This document shows positions 35,198-37,232 of a stretch of DNA of 37,232 nt, one piece after another; positions within the stretch are counted from its first letter, which is position 1; each line of letters opens with the position of its first letter. The notes under the pieces are model-generated. The model did not search any database. It worked only from the letters and a program-made list of their open reading frames with translations, and was not told where the DNA came from. Where the stretch lies: positions 1 to 37,232 of the forward strand of contig JANYHH010000044.1 in the NCBI GenBank assembly GCA_025359505.1, written 5' to 3'. The DNA comes from Deinococcales bacterium. Its GTDB lineage: Bacteria; Deinococcota; Deinococci; Deinococcales; JAAFIG01. Both the position numbers and the translations under genes were made by a program.

Positions 35198-36604
35198 ATG
35201 ATCATCTGCCCGTACTGCGCGACCAGCAATGACGACAACGTGACGGTCTGCAAAACCTGCGGCGCTTCCTTGGACGGTGCTCAGTACCCGACCGCGCTGC
35301 GCCCCGGCACGCTGCTGCAAAACGGTAAGTACAAGTTGGAGAAAGTATTGGGGCAGGGCGGTTTCGGCATCACCTACAAAGCCCAGAACATCGCGCTTGG
35401 TATTCCCGTGGTCGTCAAGGAGTACCACCCGAGCGGCTCGAGCCGCGTTGGGACGAGCGTGCGCCCACCGGGAACGCTGTCGCAAGCCGAATTTGAAGAC
35501 GCCAGAGTGCGCTTCGCCGATGAAGCCCGCGTGGTCGCCAAGCTGACGCTGACCAACCCGAACCCGCACATCGTGCGCGTCTACGATGTCTTCACCGAGA
35601 ACGACTCCGAGTACTACACGATGGAGTTCTTAGAGGGAAAGTCGTTGCAAAGCTTGGTCGAAAAAGGCGGCCCACTTGGCGAAGTGGCCGTTCTCGAGAT
35701 CGCGCAGCAGATCACCAGCGCCCTCGACATCGTTCACGGCGCGGGGTTGCTGCACCGCGACATCAAACCCGACAACATCATGATGGTGCAGCGCGGCGCG
35801 GTGCTGATCGACTTCGGCAGTGCGCGATTGATTGCTAACACAGCGGGTGCGAAAATGAGCATCACCATCACGCCCGGCTACGCGCCGCTAGAGCAGTACG
35901 CCAGCAATGCGCGGCGCGGGCCGTTCACGGACATCTACGCTTTCGCGGGGACGTTGGTGTTTGCACTGACGGGCAAAGAACCGATTCCTGCTACGGATCG
36001 CGCCAGCGGCGTGAGTCAACCCAGCGCGAGGGATCTCAACCCGAAGGTCAGCAAAGCGTTTAGCGATGTCTTGGAGCGGGCCATGCGGATGCGCGTGGAC
36101 GAGCGCCCGCAGAGCGTTGAGGAGTTATCGCAGTTGCTCGAGGCGGCCACCAAAGGCGGTAAGCCCCCCAAGTCCCAGCCCGTCTCGAGACCGACGCCAC
36201 CCCCGACGTATGTTTCGCCGCCCGCCACGCCGCCGCCACCGCCGCAAGCCAAAGCCGCCCAGAACATCCCAAGAACCGCGCCCGGTGGTCAGATCTTCCA
36301 GCCAGTCGTCCCGACGGGCAACGTCAATCCGGGCGGTCAACCAGCGCCCGCCAAACCCGCTGGAGGCGATTGGTTGTGGCTGCTGTACCTCGTCTGTGGC
36401 GGCCTGATCGTCGCCGGGCAATTCGGGGTCGCCCCTCGAGTCGCGGCTGTCATCGGTTTCTACGGCGCGGTGCTCCTGACCGCGTACTTGGCGCTGCAAT
36501 GGCTGATCGGTACGTGGTTCGGTAGAATCGTGCTGCTGGCCGCGCTCGGTTTGGCATTCGCCGTGTACTTCAGGGTGATCGACCTCAGCGCGTTCTTTGG
36601 GTGA
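35198..36604 (+). CDS. Zinc-ribbon Ser/Thr protein kinase with membrane tail
   Basis: 468 residues. A zinc ribbon comes first (Cys4, Cys7, Cys18, Cys21), then a Hanks-type kinase (about 45-310): Gly loop GQGGFG at 52-57, Lys74 in VVVKEY, LHRDIKPDNIMM near 184, DFG near 204, GYAPLEQY and DERPQS. All catalytic residues are intact. A Pro-rich linker (about 320-385) leads to three or so membrane segments (DWLWLLYLVCGGLIVAGQF, VAAVIGFYGAVLLTAYLAL, IVLLAALGLAFAVYF). The kinase lobe is therefore cytosolic and membrane-anchored at the C-terminus. ATG with AAGGA upstream. Last gene of the locus. Confidence 0.95.
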   Translation: MIICPYCATSNDDNVTVCKTCGASLDGAQYPTALRPGTLLQNGKYKLEKVLGQGGFGITYKAQNIALGIPVVVKEYHPSGSSRVGTSVRPPGTLSQAEFEDARVRFADEARVVAKLTLTNPNPHIVRVYDVFTENDSEYYTMEFLEGKSLQSLVEKGGPLGEVAVLEIAQQITSALDIVHGAGLLHRDIKPDNIMMVQRGAVLIDFGSARLIANTAGAKMSITITPGYAPLEQYASNARRGPFTDIYAFAGTLVFALTGKEPIPATDRASGVSQPSARDLNPKVSKAFSDVLERAMRMRVDERPQSVEELSQLLEAATKGGKPPKSQPVSRPTPPPTYVSPPATPPPPPQAKAAQNIPRTAPGGQIFQPVVPTGNVNPGGQPAPAKPAGGDWLWLLYLVCGGLIVAGQFGVAPRVAAVIGFYGAVLLTAYLALQWLIGTWFGRIVLLAALGLAFAVYFRVIDLSAFFG

Positions 36605-36759
36605 TCTCGCCATGCCATCAGTCTCGAGGCTACTGAGTTCGGTAACTTCAGGGTAAGAATTCGTCGCAATTCAGTGCGTCTGTGATGTAAGCGTGAGTTA
36701 ACCGAATCATGCCGTTATCAGTAAGTTTCTCGAGACTAGCGTTCTCCAAACTGGCTCTA

Positions 36760-37232
36760 TCAACGCTCTGCGGGCGCGTAACTCGTCAGAAATGCCGATA
36801 GCGCCGTCATGTGCGCCTCGAGTTCGCTGATTGCGATGCGCTCGCGGGTTGTGTGCGCCAGCGTCTCGTCGCCGGGCCCGAAGCCAACCGTCGCAATCCC
36901 GTGCGCGTGACTGAAGCGCCCGTCGGTCGCAAAGCGCCAGATGCCCGGCTCATAGCGGCTCGGAATTCCTCGAGTCACTGTCCGTTGCAACTGCGTGACC
37001 AGCGGGTGATCCGGCTGGGTCACGAAGCCCGGATGCTTGATGCCCGTCGCGTCACCGTGCCAATCCTCGAAGCTGGTGAAGCTCGCGGGTAAGCCGTCCA
37101 GCAATGCCCCCAAGGTGGTGCGGACATCTTCAGCCGTCTCCGTGGTCGTGCGCCAGTCGAGCATCAGGTCAATGCGGTTCGGGGTCAAGTTATTGCTGCT
37201 CGTATCGGCATCAATCACCGTCGGCGTCAAAC
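36760..37232 (-). CDS. M20 family peptidase/deacylase, C-terminal part (cut by window edge)
   Basis: Only the C-terminal 157 or so residues are visible; the gene continues beyond the right end. NRIDLMLDWRTT is the start of the return strand after the dimerisation domain. IWRFATDGRFSHAHGIATVGFGPGDETLAHTTRERI has the metal-binding His segment (AHTTRE) typical of ArgE/DapE and YgeY-like hydrolases. It would be a metal-dependent amidase; the substrate is not clear. The 36605-36759 gap shows no strong terminator. Confidence 0.8.
   Translation of the reverse strand, partial: LTPTVIDADTSSNNLTPNRIDLMLDWRTTTETAEDVRTTLGALLDGLPASFTSFEDWHGDATGIKHPGFVTQPDHPLVTQLQRTVTRGIPSRYEPGIWRFATDGRFSHAHGIATVGFGPGDETLAHTTRERIAISELEAHMTALSAFLTSYAPAER

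Overview
The window looks like chromosomal DNA of a Deinococcota-like bacterium (Deinococcus/Truepera side of the phylum). This rests on gene content rather than a marker: a DUF4388 protein, a truncated KdpD, a DUF4397 secreted protein, HD-GYP/GAF signalling, a vWA/FHA/PP2C/kinase locus, and several genes that seem to start at or near the transcription start downstream of a TANNNT -10 box (leaderless genes are common in Deinococcus). No tRNA, rRNA, transposase, prophage or CRISPR was seen.

Layout: 1-600 holds two small overlapping ORFs resembling a broken toxin-antitoxin pair. 600-5100 holds a PLP aminotransferase, a structured intergenic hairpin element, a DUF4388 protein with an NAD-dependent epimerase, and a beta-propeller-like secreted protein. 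5326-8490 is a methionine operon read leftward: promoter, expanded SAM-I riboswitch, terminator, metY, a small Cys-containing gene, metX. 8705-14458 holds a KdpD N-terminal-half protein, an M20 dipeptidase, a peroxiredoxin, an ABC substrate-binding protein and a glycerate 2-kinase, the last overlapping a histidine kinase/response regulator pair (14446-17242). 17243-17706 is a repeat zone (perfect palindrome plus a tandem minisatellite) leading directly into rsmA. 18536-25105 holds an HD-GYP protein, a lipid kinase, a DUF4397 protein, a methyltransferase and a polyprenyl synthase. 25312-30474 holds tandem phosphoribosyltransferase paralogues, a DUF547 pseudogene with two in-frame stops, an S41 peptidase-like protein, a HEAT-repeat protein and ychF. 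30920-36604 is a four-gene phospho-signalling locus: vWA protein, zinc-ribbon/FHA protein, pseudokinase-PP2C fusion, zinc-ribbon Ser/Thr kinase with a membrane tail. The right edge cuts an M20 peptidase.

The most striking signal is at the level of the DNA itself. The palindrome CTCGAG occurs about 250 times by hand count (roughly one per 150 bp; about nine are expected for a random hexamer). It lies in genes in all three frames, in intergenic DNA, inside the SAM riboswitch, and in every unit of the minisatellite upstream of rsmA. In protein-coding DNA it dictates codon choice at Leu-Glu, Ser-Ser/Ser-Arg and Ala-Arg positions. It behaves like a highly iterated palindrome comparable in style to cyanobacterial HIP1 but with a different sequence. 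The second candidate system is the vWA/FHA/pseudokinase-PP2C/kinase locus.
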